From Candidatus Magasanikiibacteriota bacterium (GTDB lineage: Bacteria > Patescibacteriota > Patescibacteriia > Magasanikbacterales > GWA2-37-8), in assembly GCA_943359595.1 (NCBI GenBank), contig CALRIA010000007.1, positions 1 to 32,500 on the forward strand: a stretch of DNA of 32,500 nt, given 5' to 3'. A program made the translations under genes and the position numbers. Within the stretch, counting starts at the first letter, position 1, and every line of letters starts with the position of its first letter. A model generated the notes under the pieces. That model was given only the letters and a program-made list of their open reading frames with translations. It searched no databases and had not been told where the DNA came from. Of this stretch, positions 17,235-27,793 are shown piece by piece.

Positions 17235-17479
17235 TATCCGCTTTCGTGGAAAGGCCACGCAATACAAAAAAACGCTTAACAAAGCAAAAAGTGGCAATTA
17301 TCAGTGTGATAAAAAAGCTGCTTGCAAGGTAATTCAATAATTTTTTTTCATGTTAACCTTGCCGTTTTCCTCTAAAATATAACAAAAAAGCCATAAAAGC
17401 CTATTTTTTTGGCACTTTTTTTGTTTAAAATTTTCCCCAATCACTTTTTTATAAAAAATTTATTTAAAAACTTCACCTT

Positions 17480-20400
17480 ATGCCTGTATTCAAACGCCAA
17501 GCACTCAAGGAAAAAGATAGAAAGTTTTTTACGAAAGTAAAAAATACTATTCCGTTGCCAAACCTAATTGAATTGCAATTGGATTCGTATAACTGGTTTG
17601 TAAAAAATGGGATTAAAGAATTGTTTGAAGAAGTTTCTCCAATCACTGATTTCTCTGGTCGCAATTTGGAGTTATATTTTGAAGATTATTATTTGGATGA
17701 ACCTCGTTTTGATGAGGTGACTTGTAAAAAACGTAATGTTACTTTTGAGGCTCCTCTACGCATAACTGCTCGCTTGACCAACAAAGCGACTGGCAGTACA
17801 AAATCTCAAGAAATTTATTTGGGAGATGTACCGATGATGACCAAACGTGGTACTTTTATCGTTAACGGTATTGAACGTGTGATTGTATCTCAGTTGATCC
17901 GCAGTGCGGGTGCTTTTTTCACTGCTCAAAATGAGCGTGGACGTCGCTACTATGGTGCTAAAGTTATTCCAAATCGTGGAGCTTGGCTGGAAATTGAAAC
18001 TGATATAAATAATGCTATCTGGGTAAAAGTAGATCGCAAACGAAAAGTTGCCGTAACTTCTCTATTGAAAGCTTTTGGTTTTGATGATGAAGAAAAAATT
18101 AGAAATTATTTTAAAGATGTAAATAATCATCCTACCATCGACTATATTGATGCTACTTTGAAAAAAGATTTGGCCAAAAATATGGACGAAGGTTTGATTG
18201 AAGTTTATAAACGTATTCGTCCAGGTGATCTGGCTACTGCTGAGAATGCCAAAGGTTTGATCCATTCCATGTTTTTCAATTTTGAAAGATATGATTTAGG
18301 ACGTGTGGGTATTTATAAATTTAATACTAAATTTGATCTACCTTCCAAATCAGAAGATTATGACAACAAAGAAAATCGTGTATTGTCTACTGAAAAATTA
18401 TTGGCTGTAATCAAAGAAATTATTCGCTTGAATGTGACTCAGGAAGAACCGGATGATGTAGATCATCTAGGCAACCGTCGTATTCGTGCAGTTGGTGAAC
18501 TTGTGCAAAATCGTTTCCGTGTTGGTTTGGCTCGTATGGAGCGCATCGTGAAAGATCGTATGAGTACTTATGATGTAGAACAATTAGTGCCAAATAAAGT
18601 TATCAATGCTCGTCCGGTAATGAGTGCTATCCGTGAATTCTTTATGAGTTCACAGATGTCTCAATTTATGGATCAACACAACCCACTTTCTGAACTTGAG
18701 CACAAACGTCGTTTGTCCGCTTTAGGTCCTGGTGGTTTGTCTCGCGATCGCGCTAGTTTCGAAGTTCGTGACGTACATACTACTCATTACGGACGTATTT
18801 GTCCGATTGCTACTCCGGAAGGTCCGAATATTGGTTTGGTGAATCACCTTTCCAGTTTTGCTCGTATCAATGAATTTGGTTTTATTGAAACCGCTTATCG
18901 CAAAGTCTTGCGTGAAATAAAAAATGAAGCCTCTTTAATTGAAGGTGAAATTTTGCGCGGTGATATTGGTGGTGTTAAAGATGGCACAAAAATTACCAAA
19001 GAAATTGCAGCTAAATTGGCTAAAGAAAAAATTGCCGTAATCACAGTCAAACCACGCGTTACCAATGAAGTGGTATATTTAAGTGCTTTTAAAGAAGAAA
19101 AATATACAACTGCTTCAGCTCGAACCAAAACAGATGATGATGGTTATTTCCTTGATGATTATGTACCAGCTCGTGTAAATTCAAAACCTGGTGTAGCCAA
19201 AACTATTGATTTAGAATTTATTGATGTTTCTTCCGCACAGATTGTGAGTATCGCAACTTCTTGTATTCCTTTCTTGGAACATGATGATGCTACTCGTGCT
19301 TTGATGGGCACAAACATGCAGCGCCAGGCTGTACCTTGTATTCGTCCAGAACCACCATTAGTTGGTACTGGTGTAGAACATGAGGCGGCAGTATATTCTG
19401 GTCAGGTAGCGATTGCTGATGAAGATGGCGAAATTATTGAATGTGACGGTGCCCATATCGTTTTAAAAGGTAAAAAAGAAACTCATACTTACAATCTAAA
19501 TAAATTTTTACGTGCTAATGCCGCTACTTGTATCAACCAACATCCTACTGTGGTTGTCGGTCAGAAAGTAAAGAAAGATGAATTTTTGAGTAACGGTCCA
19601 AGTATTGCTGAAGATGAATTGGCTCTTGGCCAGAATGTATTGGTGGCTTATATGGCATGGGATGGTTTCAATTATGAAGATGCTATTATCGTGTCTGAAC
19701 GTGTAGTACAAAAAGATCGATATACATCTATCCATATTGAAGATTACACTATCGATGTTCGTGAAACTAAGCTTGGTCCAGAAGTAGTAACTTCCGATAT
19801 TCCAAATGTTTCTGAAGAAAAATTAAAGAATTTGGATTCTGAAGGTATCGTCCGTATTGGTGCTGAAGTAAAATCCGGTGATATTTTAGTTGGTAAAATT
19901 ACTCCAAAAGGTGAAACTGAGTTAAGTGCAGAAGAAAGATTATTGCGCGCAATTTTCGGTGAAAAAGCTCGTGATGTTCGTGATTCTTCTTTATATCTTG
20001 AACACGGTGAACATGGTAAAGTTATCGGTATTCAAATATTTTCGGAAGAAGCAGGAGATAAATTGGAACCAGGTGTTATAAAACAAGTACAGATCACTGT
20101 GGCTGATATGCGTAAAATTCAGGTTGGTGACAAAATGGCCGGTCGCCATGGTAACAAAGGTGTTATCTCCAAGATCGTGCCTTCTGAAGATTTGCCTTTC
20201 TTGGAAGACGGTACTCCAATTGATATTGTATTGTCACCGCTTGGTGTTATTTCTCGTATGAACCTGGGTCAGTTGCTTGAAACACACTTAGGTTTGGCTG
20301 CCAATGCATTAGGCTACAAAGTAGCTACTCCAGTATTGAATGGTTTGACTGAAGAACAAATTTACGAAGAATTACAAAAAGCTGGTTTGCCAGTTTCTGG

Positions 20401-20923
20401 ACAGGCTCAACTTTACGACGGTCGTACTGGTGAAGCTTTTGATCACAAAACTACTATTGGTTACAACTATATGTTGAAACTTAACCATATGGTGGAAGAC
20501 AAGATTCACCAACGAAGTATCGGTCCATATAGTTTAATCACTCAACAGCCTTTGGGTGGTAAAGCTCAGTTTGGTGGACAGAGATTTGGTGAGATGGAAG
20601 TTTGGGCTCTGGAAGCTTATGGTGCCGCTCATACTTTGCAAGAAATTTTGACTATTAAATCCGATGACGTGCCAGGCCGTTCCAAAGCTTATGAAGCTAT
20701 TATTAAAGGTGAAGAAATTACTCGCGTTAATATTCCAGAGTCCTTTAACGTGTTGGTACGTGAAATTAAGGGTCTTGGTTTGGAAGTAGAATTATTGAAG
20801 AAAAATGAATCTGGTGAATATGAGAATGTAGAAGAAGTGGAAGCACAAGAACAAAAACAAAATAAGAAAAATGAAAATGCCCTTGATGACTTAAATAGTC
20901 AACAAGGAACTTCTAATAAATAA
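17480..20923 (+). CDS. rpoB: DNA-directed RNA polymerase subunit beta
   Basis: Characteristic RpoB blocks (e.g. SQFMDQHNPLSELEHKRRLSALGPGGLSRDRASFEVRDVH, GDKMAGRHGNKGV). Confidence 0.99.
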   Translation: MPVFKRQALKEKDRKFFTKVKNTIPLPNLIELQLDSYNWFVKNGIKELFEEVSPITDFSGRNLELYFEDYYLDEPRFDEVTCKKRNVTFEAPLRITARLTNKATGSTKSQEIYLGDVPMMTKRGTFIVNGIERVIVSQLIRSAGAFFTAQNERGRRYYGAKVIPNRGAWLEIETDINNAIWVKVDRKRKVAVTSLLKAFGFDDEEKIRNYFKDVNNHPTIDYIDATLKKDLAKNMDEGLIEVYKRIRPGDLATAENAKGLIHSMFFNFERYDLGRVGIYKFNTKFDLPSKSEDYDNKENRVLSTEKLLAVIKEIIRLNVTQEEPDDVDHLGNRRIRAVGELVQNRFRVGLARMERIVKDRMSTYDVEQLVPNKVINARPVMSAIREFFMSSQMSQFMDQHNPLSELEHKRRLSALGPGGLSRDRASFEVRDVHTTHYGRICPIATPEGPNIGLVNHLSSFARINEFGFIETAYRKVLREIKNEASLIEGEILRGDIGGVKDGTKITKEIAAKLAKEKIAVITVKPRVTNEVVYLSAFKEEKYTTASARTKTDDDGYFLDDYVPARVNSKPGVAKTIDLEFIDVSSAQIVSIATSCIPFLEHDDATRALMGTNMQRQAVPCIRPEPPLVGTGVEHEAAVYSGQVAIADEDGEIIECDGAHIVLKGKKETHTYNLNKFLRANAATCINQHPTVVVGQKVKKDEFLSNGPSIAEDELALGQNVLVAYMAWDGFNYEDAIIVSERVVQKDRYTSIHIEDYTIDVRETKLGPEVVTSDIPNVSEEKLKNLDSEGIVRIGAEVKSGDILVGKITPKGETELSAEERLLRAIFGEKARDVRDSSLYLEHGEHGKVIGIQIFSEEAGDKLEPGVIKQVQITVADMRKIQVGDKMAGRHGNKGVISKIVPSEDLPFLEDGTPIDIVLSPLGVISRMNLGQLLETHLGLAANALGYKVATPVLNGLTEEQIYEELQKAGLPVSGQAQLYDGRTGEAFDHKTTIGYNYMLKLNHMVEDKIHQRSIGPYSLITQQPLGGKAQFGGQRFGEMEVWALEAYGAAHTLQEILTIKSDDVPGRSKAYEAIIKGEEITRVNIPESFNVLVREIKGLGLEVELLKKNESGEYENVEEVEAQEQKQNKKNENALDDLNSQQGTSNK

Positions 20924-20934
20924 TTTTTTCTCCT

Positions 20935-23900
20935 ATGAATCGAGATTCAACTAAAAGTGCAAACTTCGATGCGATTCGCTTGCGTCTCGCATCTCCTGAA
21001 ACCATTCGCGCTTGGTCTTTTGGTGAGGTAAATAAACCGGAGACCATCAACTATCGCACACAAAAACCAGAAAAAGGTGGTTTGTTTGCTGAAGAAATTT
21101 TTGGGCCTACCAAAGATTGGGAATGTTATTGTGGTAAATATAAAAAAATTCGCTACAAAGGAATTGTTTGTGATAAATGTGGGGTAGAAGTTACTACTTC
21201 ATTGGTTCGTCGCGAACGTATGGGTCATATCGAATTGGCCGCTCCGGTAGCTCATATCTGGTTCTTGCGTTCAGTACCTTCTAAAGTTGGTTTAATTTTA
21301 GATGTACCAGTTCAAGCTTTGGAAAAAGTAATTTATTTTGCGGCTTTTATTATTTCTCATGTTGACGAAGAAGGAAAACATAAAGCTAGTGATCAGATGC
21401 GTCAGGAATATAAATCCAAGAAAAAACAGATTGAACATGAAACTGAAATAGAAATTAAAAAAGCTAATGATCAAAAATTGGGCGCTGAATTTTTAGAAAA
21501 AATTCAACATGAAACAGAGCGCAAACAGCAAGCTTTGGAACAAGATTTCTTGGCTGCTGACAAAGAGTTAAAAGAATTACAAGTTTTAAAAATTTTATCA
21601 GAAAATCGTTATCAGGAGTTATCTTTGCGTTTTGGACATTTATTTGAAGCGGGTATTGGTGCTGAAGCAGTTTACAATTTGCTGGAAAGAATCAATATTC
21701 CAGATACTATCAAACAGATTCTTGATGAACAAACAACTTCAAAAGGTGCAAAATTAGAACGCCTAACTCGTCGCCACAAATTATTAAATAGTTTGATGGT
21801 CAACAAGATTCGTCCAGAATGGACAATCATGAAATGCATTCCAGTTATTCCTCCAGATTTGCGTCCGATGGTAGCGCTAGATGGCGGTCGTTTTGCTACC
21901 TCCGATTTAAATGATTTGTATCGTCGCGTAATCAATCGCAATAACCGCCTACGTCGTCTTTTGGATCTTGATGCTCCAGAAGTTATCTGTCGCAACGAAA
22001 AACGTATGTTGCAAGAAGCTGTGGACGCATTGATTGATAATAATGCTCGTCATGCTAAAACAGTTTTAGCCGCTACTGGTCAGAAACGTCAGTTGCGATC
22101 ATTGGCTGATATTTTAAAAGGTAAGCAGGGTCGTTTCCGTCAGAATTTACTCGGTAAACGTGTAGATTATTCCGGCCGTTCTGTTATCGTCGTAGGTCCA
22201 CAATTGAATATTGATGAATGTGGCTTACCAAAACGTATGGCCCTAGAACTTTTCAAACCGTTTATTATGGGTGAAATTATTCGCCGTGAATTGGCTCATA
22301 ATGTTCGTAGTGCTAGTAGATATATCGAAGCTGAACATGATGAAGTTTGGGATATCTTAGAAGAATTGACTCAAAATACTCGCGTAATGTTAAATCGCGC
22401 TCCTACTTTGCATCGCCTTGGTATTCAAGCTTTTCATCCACGTTTAGTAGAAGGTAAAGCTATTCAATTACATCCATTGTGTTGTACTGCTTTTAATGCC
22501 GACTTTGATGGTGATCAGATGGCTGTGCATTTGCCTTTAACTGCGGAAGCTCGTTGGGAGGCAGAAAATTTGATGGCTTCAGAAAAGAATTTGCTCAAAC
22601 CAGCTACTGGCCAACCGGTGATTACTCCTAAACAGGATATCGCTTTGGGTTGTTTCTATCTTACCAACTATCACAGTAGCGATACTGGCCCAGTTAAGAA
22701 ATTTTATTCTTCTGTCAAAGAAGCCAAGTTGGCATATAAATGTCGCGTGGTAACTTTACACGAAAGAATTAAAGTGCGTTTTAGTGAAAGTGAATTAAAT
22801 AAATTTCCCGAAGGAACTAATAAATTGATTGAGACTTCTTTGGGGCGTATTTTATTTAATGAAATTTTGCCAGATAAAATTGCTTACTATAATGAAGTTA
22901 TTACTGTAAAGAAAATGGCCGAAGTTATCCGTTTTTGTTTGGAATGCTATGGACAAGAAACTACCGCTCACTTTTTGGATGAATTAAAAAATCTTGGTTA
23001 TCGCTATGTTACTAAATCTGGTTACTCTTTAGGTATTGCTGATTTTCCGAAGATTGAAGAAAAAGACTCTTTGATTTTAGTAGCGGACAAACAAGTGGCG
23101 GAAGTGGAAGAACAATATCAAGAAGGTTTGCTGACTCAAGCGGAACGCCATGCCAAGATCTTGGAGATTTGGACTTCTACTAAAGATAAAATCGTTGCTA
23201 ATAACCAAAAGAACTTGGACAAAAATGGTCCAGTATACGCTATGATTGAATCAGGTGCGCGTGGTACTTGGGGTCAACTAGGACAGGTTATTGGTATGAA
23301 AGGTTTGGTAGTATCACCATCTGGTGACATTATCGAATTGCCAGTAAAAGGTAACTTTAAACAAGGTTTTGATGTGTTGGAATATTTCATTTCTTCACAC
23401 GGTACTCGTAAAGGTTTGTCTGATACGGCTTTGCGTACTGCTAACGCTGGTTATTTGACTCGTCGTTTGGTGGACGTATCTCAAGATGTTGTAATCTTGG
23501 AAGAAAACTGCGGTGATACTACTGGTGAAATTTTCACTGTTGCTCAATCCAAAGAAATGGGTGAAAAACTTTCTGATCGTGTGTGGGGTCGTTATGTTAT
23601 TTCTGAAGTTAAAGTCGGTGATAAGGTGTTTGTAAAAGCTGGCGATGTCATTGATGATAAAACTGCGCGCGCGATTGATGAAGCGGGAGTAAACGAAGTA
23701 CATGTGCATAGCGTTTTACAATGTAAATTACCAAAAGGTTTCTGTCGCAAATGTTATGGTTATGATTTGGCTCATAATAAACCAGTAGAATTTGGTACTG
23801 CCGTTGGTATTATTGCCGCTCAATCTTTGGGTGAGCCTGGTACTCAACTTACATTACGTACTTTCCACTCTGGTGGTGTGGCTGGAGTTGATATCACTCA

Positions 23901-24831
23901 AGGTTTACCTCGTATTGAAGAATTATTTGAATGTCGTCCTCCAAAACGCAAAGCAGTGTTGTCTGAAGTAGATGGTAAGGTGGAAATTGAAGATGCTGAT
24001 GGAAAGATTGTTACTTCACCTACTGGTAAAAAGATTTTTGAAGGTCGTCGTGGACAAAAAATTCTCAGAGTTCATTTTGAGGGAATGGAAGAAACTAAGA
24101 TTAAATTTGATAGTGGTGATGAAGTAATGGTAAAAGATGAAGACGAAATCGCTCCAGGTCAAGTTATCTTGGTGCGCGGTACTTCTGGTGAAGAAGTAAC
24201 TGCTAAATATCAGACCAAAGTTAAACTTGGTAAAAATAATTTGGTATTAACTTATATCGGTGCCAAAGTTCGTGAATATATCATACCGTTAGGTTTTAAG
24301 TTGTATGTTAAGGAAGGTGAACAGGTTCAAAAAGGTCAACAGATGACTGATGGTAGTATCAACTTACAAGAATTATTTGAACTCAAGGGTCGTCCAGCAG
24401 TTCAACGTTATATTTTACAAGAAGTTCAGAATATTTATTCTTCTCAAGGTCAGAAAGTAAATGATAAACATGTAGAATTACTTATCTGCCAAATGTTTAG
24501 TCGTATGCAGGTAGAGGAAGCTGGCGATACTGAATTATTGCCAGGTGAGGTAGTAGAAAAAGCACAATTCATGTATGCTAATCAGATGGCAAAAAAGAAT
24601 AGTGCTAAATTATCTACTGCCAAAGAATTGTTGTTTGGTGTGTCACGCGTGGCGCTTTCCACTCAAAGTTTCTTGTCTTCTGCATCGTTCCAAGAAACTG
24701 CTAAGGTGTTGATTAATACTGCATTAACAGGAAAGATTGATTATCTCGAAGGTTTGAAAGAAAATGTGATTATTGGTCGCTTGATTCCAGCTGGTACTGG
24801 GTTCAAAAAAGAAGTAGTTGTTGCTAAATAA
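20935..24831 (+). CDS. rpoC: DNA-directed RNA polymerase subunit beta'
   Basis: NADFDGDQMAVH, CYCGKYKKIRYKGIVCDKCGVEVT, GEPGTQLTLRTFHSGG. Confidence 0.99.
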   Translation: MNRDSTKSANFDAIRLRLASPETIRAWSFGEVNKPETINYRTQKPEKGGLFAEEIFGPTKDWECYCGKYKKIRYKGIVCDKCGVEVTTSLVRRERMGHIELAAPVAHIWFLRSVPSKVGLILDVPVQALEKVIYFAAFIISHVDEEGKHKASDQMRQEYKSKKKQIEHETEIEIKKANDQKLGAEFLEKIQHETERKQQALEQDFLAADKELKELQVLKILSENRYQELSLRFGHLFEAGIGAEAVYNLLERINIPDTIKQILDEQTTSKGAKLERLTRRHKLLNSLMVNKIRPEWTIMKCIPVIPPDLRPMVALDGGRFATSDLNDLYRRVINRNNRLRRLLDLDAPEVICRNEKRMLQEAVDALIDNNARHAKTVLAATGQKRQLRSLADILKGKQGRFRQNLLGKRVDYSGRSVIVVGPQLNIDECGLPKRMALELFKPFIMGEIIRRELAHNVRSASRYIEAEHDEVWDILEELTQNTRVMLNRAPTLHRLGIQAFHPRLVEGKAIQLHPLCCTAFNADFDGDQMAVHLPLTAEARWEAENLMASEKNLLKPATGQPVITPKQDIALGCFYLTNYHSSDTGPVKKFYSSVKEAKLAYKCRVVTLHERIKVRFSESELNKFPEGTNKLIETSLGRILFNEILPDKIAYYNEVITVKKMAEVIRFCLECYGQETTAHFLDELKNLGYRYVTKSGYSLGIADFPKIEEKDSLILVADKQVAEVEEQYQEGLLTQAERHAKILEIWTSTKDKIVANNQKNLDKNGPVYAMIESGARGTWGQLGQVIGMKGLVVSPSGDIIELPVKGNFKQGFDVLEYFISSHGTRKGLSDTALRTANAGYLTRRLVDVSQDVVILEENCGDTTGEIFTVAQSKEMGEKLSDRVWGRYVISEVKVGDKVFVKAGDVIDDKTARAIDEAGVNEVHVHSVLQCKLPKGFCRKCYGYDLAHNKPVEFGTAVGIIAAQSLGEPGTQLTLRTFHSGGVAGVDITQGLPRIEELFECRPPKRKAVLSEVDGKVEIEDADGKIVTSPTGKKIFEGRRGQKILRVHFEGMEETKIKFDSGDEVMVKDEDEIAPGQVILVRGTSGEEVTAKYQTKVKLGKNNLVLTYIGAKVREYIIPLGFKLYVKEGEQVQKGQQMTDGSINLQELFELKGRPAVQRYILQEVQNIYSSQGQKVNDKHVELLICQMFSRMQVEEAGDTELLPGEVVEKAQFMYANQMAKKNSAKLSTAKELLFGVSRVALSTQSFLSSASFQETAKVLINTALTGKIDYLEGLKENVIIGRLIPAGTGFKKEVVVAK

Positions 24832-24846
24832 TTTCTTCTGCAATCA

Positions 24847-24938
24847 ACACGGTAAATTGTTTTCGCTTTTTTCACCCGCGAGGGTGAAAGGATGAGCCTT
24901 GGCTCATAACCCGCTCAAACAATTTACCGTGTTTTTTT
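24847..24938 (+). terminator. Branched (three-way-junction) terminator after rpoC
   Basis: 16-bp outer stem acacggtaaattgttt/aaacaatttaccgtgt + T7, enclosing hairpins ttcaccc-gcga-gggtgaa and atgagcc-tt-ggctcat. Confidence 0.75.
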
Positions 24939-25046
24939 GTATCTAATTTAAGATTTTTTATAGTAAATGCTAAAATTTGATTTTTGGCTAAATTGTGGTA
25001 TTATTTGAAAGGAGGGAATAATAACTCAAATTATTATTAAAATACT

Positions 25047-25894
25047 ATGGGTAAAAAATCAAAAAATAAGGCAATTGCTATTTTTGAAGGTAGTCAGATT
25101 CGTCGTTATTGGGATGAGGATAAAGAACTATGGTATTTTGCTGTTTCAGATGTTGTTGCAGTTTTAACTAATAGCGTTGATCCTGTAGCATATTGGCGTA
25201 AATTGAAAGAAAGATTGCTTAAAGAAGGTGGAAATGAAACCGTGACAAAATGTCACGGTTTGAAAATGGTTGCCCCTGATGGTAAGATGCGTATTACTGA
25301 TGCGGCCGACACCGAAGTTATGTTGCGTCTTATCCAATCTATTCCATCACCTAATGCCGAACCTTTTAAACTCTGGTTGGCTCGTGTCGGTTATGAACGA
25401 CTAGAAGAAACCGCTGATCCAGAATTAGCTATCGATCGCGCTTTGAAAACTTATTTGCAGAAAGGATAAGTAAAGAATGGATAAATTTGAGATTAAAAAG
25501 TATTGAGATTCGCAAAACATTGACTGACGAATGGGAGAACCGAGGTGTAAAGGAAGGGTTGGAATTTGCTATTTTGACGAATGAAATTACTGAGGCGTGG
25601 ACGGGATTGACCACCAAAGAATATAAAAGATTGAAAGATCTCAAAAAAGAAAATTTGCGTGATAATATGACCAATTTAGAATTGGTTTTGAATATGCTTG
25701 CGGAAACAGCGACTACCGAAATTTCACAAAAGCGCGAACCAAAAAATTTGGATGAAAATAAAGTTGTTGCCCGTGAAGGTGGCGGTGTGGCTGGAAATGC
25801 ACGCAAGGATATTGAATATAAAACGGGAAAAAAAGTGGTTACTGATAAAAATGCGAAAATATTAAAGTGGGATGATAATAAAAAGATAAAATAA
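25047..25894 (+). pseudogene. DinD-like / BRO-N domain protein, split by a -1 frameshift near 25467-25469
   Basis: ORFs 25047..25469 and 25487..25894 join as ...ALKTYLQKG|(Y)SKEWINLRLKSIEIRKTLTDEWENRGV... when one nucleotide is restored. Confidence 0.8.
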
Positions 25895-25900
25895 ATAAAT

Positions 25901-26626
25901 ATGTCTGGACATTCCAAGTGGCACAATATTCAACAACGTAAGGGGAAGCAGGATGCGAAGCGCAGTAGTATGTTTGCTAAGTATTCTAAGGCTATAACAT
26001 TAGCAGCTCAGCGGGGTGGGGCTGATGTTGATAGTAATTTTTCTTTGCGTATGGCCATTGAAAAAGCAAAAAGTGTCGCGATGCCAAAGGATAATATTGA
26101 TCGGGCGATTAAAAAAGGTACTGGTGAAATTGGTGATGTGGCTCAAATCGAAGAAGCGGTATATGAGGCCTATGGTCCAGGTGGGGTGGCCATTATTATT
26201 AAATGTTTGACTGATAATAAAAATCGTACGAGTGCTGATATCAGACATGTATTGTCAAAAAATGGTGGTACTTTTGGTAGTAGCGGTAGTGTGATGTGGA
26301 TGTTTGATCTGTTGGGTTTGATTCAGATCGAAACTTCCAAACTTCCTGTTGATCGTAATGCTTTTGAAATGAATATGATTGAGGCAGGAGCGGAAGATAT
26401 ATCGGTAGAAGGTGAACAAGTAGAAATAAAAACTAAAGTTGAAAATTTTTCTAAAGTTATAAATGAACTGAAAGAACTAGGTATTGAACCAGACGATTCT
26501 GGTCTGAGATATGTTCCAAAAGATGAAGTGGAGATTAATGATGAAGTTCGCGAGCAATTATCTGGATTATTTGAATTGCTGGAAGAAAATGATGATGTGG
26601 AGGATTATTTTACAAACGCTGGTTAA
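25901..26626 (+). CDS. yebC: YebC/PmpR family transcriptional regulator / translation factor
   Basis: MSGHSKWHNIQQRKGKQDAKRS... Confidence 0.97.
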   Translation: MSGHSKWHNIQQRKGKQDAKRSSMFAKYSKAITLAAQRGGADVDSNFSLRMAIEKAKSVAMPKDNIDRAIKKGTGEIGDVAQIEEAVYEAYGPGGVAIIIKCLTDNKNRTSADIRHVLSKNGGTFGSSGSVMWMFDLLGLIQIETSKLPVDRNAFEMNMIEAGAEDISVEGEQVEIKTKVENFSKVINELKELGIEPDDSGLRYVPKDEVEINDEVREQLSGLFELLEENDDVEDYFTNAG

Positions 26627-26634
26627 AATATATT

Positions 26635-27135
26635 ATGTCAAAACAAGAAATTATATTAGGAATTGATCCTGGTTTTGGCCGAATGGGATATGGGGTGATT
26701 GAAAAAATGAAAACTGGAGAGTGGCAAGCGTTGGATTATGGTTGTATTAATACCTCTCCTAAAAAATCATTTGTAGAACGTTTGCAGGAAGTATGTGAGG
26801 CAGTGGAACTTCTTATTAAAAAATATAAACCGACAGTAGTTGGGGTAGAAAAATTATATTTTGCTAGAAATGTTACTACGGCTATCGAGGTAGCTCAAGC
26901 GCGCGGGGTAATTTTGCTTTGTGCGGTACAAGCTGGTTTACCAGTTGATGAATTTACTCCTCAGCAAGTAAAGCAGGCAATAACTGGTTATGGTAAAGCG
27001 GAAAAAATTCAGATGCAAAAAATGGTCGCAATAATTTTAAAAATAAAAGGTAAAATAAAATCTGACGATGCCGCCGATGCGCTCGCGATTGCACTGTGCA
27101 CGGGGCAAAGTTTGTGGCTTAAAAAAACTAAATAG
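26635..27135 (+). CDS. ruvC: Crossover junction endodeoxyribonuclease RuvC
   Basis: ILGIDPGFGRMGYGVIE, VGVEKLYF, DDAADALAIALC. Confidence 0.96.
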   Translation: MSKQEIILGIDPGFGRMGYGVIEKMKTGEWQALDYGCINTSPKKSFVERLQEVCEAVELLIKKYKPTVVGVEKLYFARNVTTAIEVAQARGVILLCAVQAGLPVDEFTPQQVKQAITGYGKAEKIQMQKMVAIILKIKGKIKSDDAADALAIALCTGQSLWLKKTK

Positions 27136-27136
27136 T

Positions 27137-27787
27137 ATGGTTAAAATTTTATACGAAGACAATCATTTAATCGCCGTTTTTAAACCAGCTGGTACTTTGG
27201 TGCAGGGTGATGAAACAGGGGATAAATGTTTAATGGATGAAGTTAAAGAATATTTGAAAGAAAAATATAATAAGCCTGGGCAGGTTTTTTTGGGATTGTT
27301 GCACCGTTTAGATCGCCCAGTAAGTGGGGTAGTGTTGTTCTCTAAAACTAGTAAAGGGGCATCACGTTTATCAGAGCAAATTCGTTTACATAAGGTGCAA
27401 AAAGTTTATCGAGCATTGGTAGAGGGAAAAGTTAAAAAAGAAAAAGGCACTTTAATAAACTGGTTGAGAAAAGATGAACAAAAAAATAAAGTGACCGTTT
27501 TTGACGAAGATACAAAAGATACGCTGTATGCTGAATTAGATTATAAGGTTTTAAAATCCAATAGCAAGAATTCGTTGTTAGAAATAAATTTAAAAACTGG
27601 GCGTCCTCATCAGATTCGTACACAGCTGGCTCATATTGGACATCCAATCGTCGGTGACCTGAAATATGGGGCGGTAGCGCCATTGCCAGATAAATCTATC
27701 GCGTTATGTGCAGTGTCGTTTACATTTGAAACAGCGACAGGTGGTGAAATAAAAACAGCGGCTACTGAGCCACCGTTTAATATATAA
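27137..27787 (+). CDS. RluD/RluA-family pseudouridine synthase
   Basis: 'LLHRLDRPVSGVVLFSKT', 'LKTGRPHQIRTQLAHIGHPIVGDLKYG'; start ATG 27137. Confidence 0.93.
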   Translation: MVKILYEDNHLIAVFKPAGTLVQGDETGDKCLMDEVKEYLKEKYNKPGQVFLGLLHRLDRPVSGVVLFSKTSKGASRLSEQIRLHKVQKVYRALVEGKVKKEKGTLINWLRKDEQKNKVTVFDEDTKDTLYAELDYKVLKSNSKNSLLEINLKTGRPHQIRTQLAHIGHPIVGDLKYGAVAPLPDKSIALCAVSFTFETATGGEIKTAATEPPFNI

Positions 27788-27793
27788 TTTTTT

